Assembly: GCF_900258035.1 (NCBI RefSeq)
Contig: NZ_OGTP01000012.1
Location: 1-64,000 of the forward strand
Length of the DNA stretch: 64,000 bases
Reading direction: 5' to 3'
From: Caballeronia novacaledonica
GTDB taxonomy: Bacteria > Pseudomonadota > Gammaproteobacteria > Burkholderiales > Burkholderiaceae
The notes below the pieces were generated by a model that was given only the letters and a program-made list of their open reading frames with translations, did no database searches and was not told the origin of the DNA. This document shows positions 63,058 to 64,000 of this stretch, in pieces. The first letter of the stretch is position 1. Each line of letters begins with the position of its first letter. The position numbers were made by a program, and so were the translations under genes.

Positions 63058-63246
63058 ACATCGTCCTTCGCTATCTTGGTCCAACTGCTCTTATTGGTCG
63101 TAAGGCGTCCGGCGCGTACTTCTCTTCTCGCGCGCCCTGCTGCTTTCCCCGCGCCCTGCTTGCCGCTTCGCTTCATTTACCGTCGTCGGGCGCTTATTCC
63201 GCCCCGTGCGGATCGCGCCGCCGACGTCCATCGGTCAGACAAACGA

Positions 63247-64000
63247 TTACACACGCTTCCTTCTGCTGCGGTATGTGTCCAGCACCACCGCCACCACGAT
63301 CACCGCGCCGGTAATGATGCGCTTGGTCGGCTCGTTCGCGCCGATCTGCGCCAGTCCCGCCGCCAGCACGGAGATGATCAACACCCCGAAAAACGTGCTG
63401 ATGACCGAGCCGCGCCCGCCCATCAGGCTCGTTCCGCCGATCACGACGGCCGCGATCACCTGAAGCTCCAGCCCCGCGCCCGCGTTCGGATCGGCGGCTT
63501 CCAGGCGCGAAATCTGGAACAGCGCCGCGAGGCCCGAAAGCGCGCCCATCAGCGCGAAAACGATCACCTTGTACGGCCGCGGATTGACGCCCGCGAGCCG
63601 CACCGCTTCCTCGTTCGTGCCGATTCCTACGAGATATCGGCCAAAAACCGTCCGGGTCAAGACCAGATGCGCGATTATCATCACCGCGACCGCGATCAGG
63701 AACGCGGGCGAGATGCCGAACGCGATCGGATTCGACAGAAAATCGAACGCATCGCCGATATACGCCGTGCGCGAATTCGTCATCTGATACGCGAGCCCGC
63801 GCGCGCCTTCCAGCACGCCGAGCGACACGATGAACGACGGAATTCGCCACGCCACCGTCACGAGGCCCGTGACCGTTCCCGTCAGCGCGGCCGCCGCGAG
63901 GCCGATCAGCGCGGCGGGAAACGCCGGCCAGTGCCACTTGAGCGCGGCCACGCTCACGACCGACGCGCCCAGCGCCAGCACCGAGCCCACCGACAGATCG
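63247..64000 (-). CDS. rbsC: ribose ABC transporter permease RbsC, N-terminus beyond window
   Basis: At least 251 codons, open to the window edge (DLSVGSVLALGASVV begins at the edge). Permease of the RbsC/AraH type: YQMTNSRTAYIGDAF, RTVFGRYLVGIGTNEEAVRLAGVNPRPYKVIVFALMGALSGLAALF (the signature loop) and GGTSLMGGRGSVISTFFGVLII. It imports ribose with RbsA and RbsB, which should lie just outside. The gap of 189 bases to rbsR may hold a separate promoter. Confidence 0.92.
   Translation of the reverse strand, partial: DLSVGSVLALGASVVSVAALKWHWPAFPAALIGLAAAALTGTVTGLVTVAWRIPSFIVSLGVLEGARGLAYQMTNSRTAYIGDAFDFLSNPIAFGISPAFLIAVAVMIIAHLVLTRTVFGRYLVGIGTNEEAVRLAGVNPRPYKVIVFALMGALSGLAALFQISRLEAADPNAGAGLELQVIAAVVIGGTSLMGGRGSVISTFFGVLIISVLAAGLAQIGANEPTKRIITGAVIVVAVVLDTYRSRRKRV

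Noticed and set aside
1..64000. Search for tRNA, rRNA, CRISPR arrays, IS elements, integrases and prophage genes
   Set aside because: No cloverleaf with a GTTCGA-type T-loop, no regular spaced repeats and no transposase or integrase-like protein was seen by eye.

Overview
The window is very GC-rich with strong third-position G/C bias, and its gene content points to a Burkholderiaceae chromosome or chromid of the Burkholderia, Paraburkholderia or Caballeronia type. Supporting content includes paa phenylacetate genes, PXPV-repeat, DUF2917, DUF4142 and DUF883 proteins, a two-partner secretion pair and an rbs operon. This placement is an inference from families and composition. I see no rRNA, tRNA, CRISPR array, transposase or phage genes.

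Layout. Positions 1-3032 hold the end of a phenylacetate catabolic operon: the paaE tail, a 3-oxoadipyl-CoA thiolase, an internally deleted 3-hydroxyacyl-CoA dehydrogenase remnant, and paaK. Positions 3234-9181 are a tripartite RND efflux operon (pump, adaptor, outer-membrane factor). Positions 9323-12114 carry an SBP56/methanethiol-oxidase-like gene with a membrane partner, a 51-residue membrane microprotein and a small acidic protein. Positions 12202-24211 are mostly housekeeping and transport: Lrp regulator with divergent EamA exporter, rdgC, a diguanylate cyclase with an overlapping membrane protein, a second EamA, a YihY-family protein, an NCS1 transporter, a small lipoprotein, an alpha/beta hydrolase, dgkA and a TehA-like channel.

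Positions 24229-34261 are the most unusual part. Six tightly packed minus-strand genes encode a TpsA exoprotein, its TpsB transporter, a FecR-domain periplasmic protein, a SulP anion transporter with STAS and cyclic-nucleotide-binding domains, a CHASE2 adenylate cyclase and a metallo-beta-lactamase-fold hydrolase resembling class II cAMP phosphodiesterases. Gaps are 40 bases or less and two junctions overlap. If the assignments hold, one transcript encodes an adhesin secretion system together with a second-messenger synthase, a candidate eraser and a transporter able to sense it.

Positions 34414-42438 hold a LysR regulator followed by many small, probably envelope- or stress-related genes: proline/tyrosine-repeat proteins, a cupin whose ribosome-binding site lies in a strong hairpin, DUF883, a degenerate receiver domain, DUF1488, zinc ribbons, DUF4142, a beta-carbonic anhydrase and a CBS-pair protein. 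Positions 42599-44712 are an ECF42-type sigma operon (YCII/DGPF, VOC, sigma-TPR). It is followed by a candidate small RNA and a DUF2917 gene.

The rest contains a tannase/feruloyl-esterase-family enzyme and LysR regulator, an MdtD-like MFS exporter, an aldo/keto reductase, RarD, an AI-2E-family protein, the stationary-phase set prkA-yeaH-spoVR, a hydratase of the 2-keto-4-pentenoate family, a chemoreceptor, and rbsK, rbsR and the edge-truncated ribose permease. Four EamA/DMT-family exporters occur in this one window.
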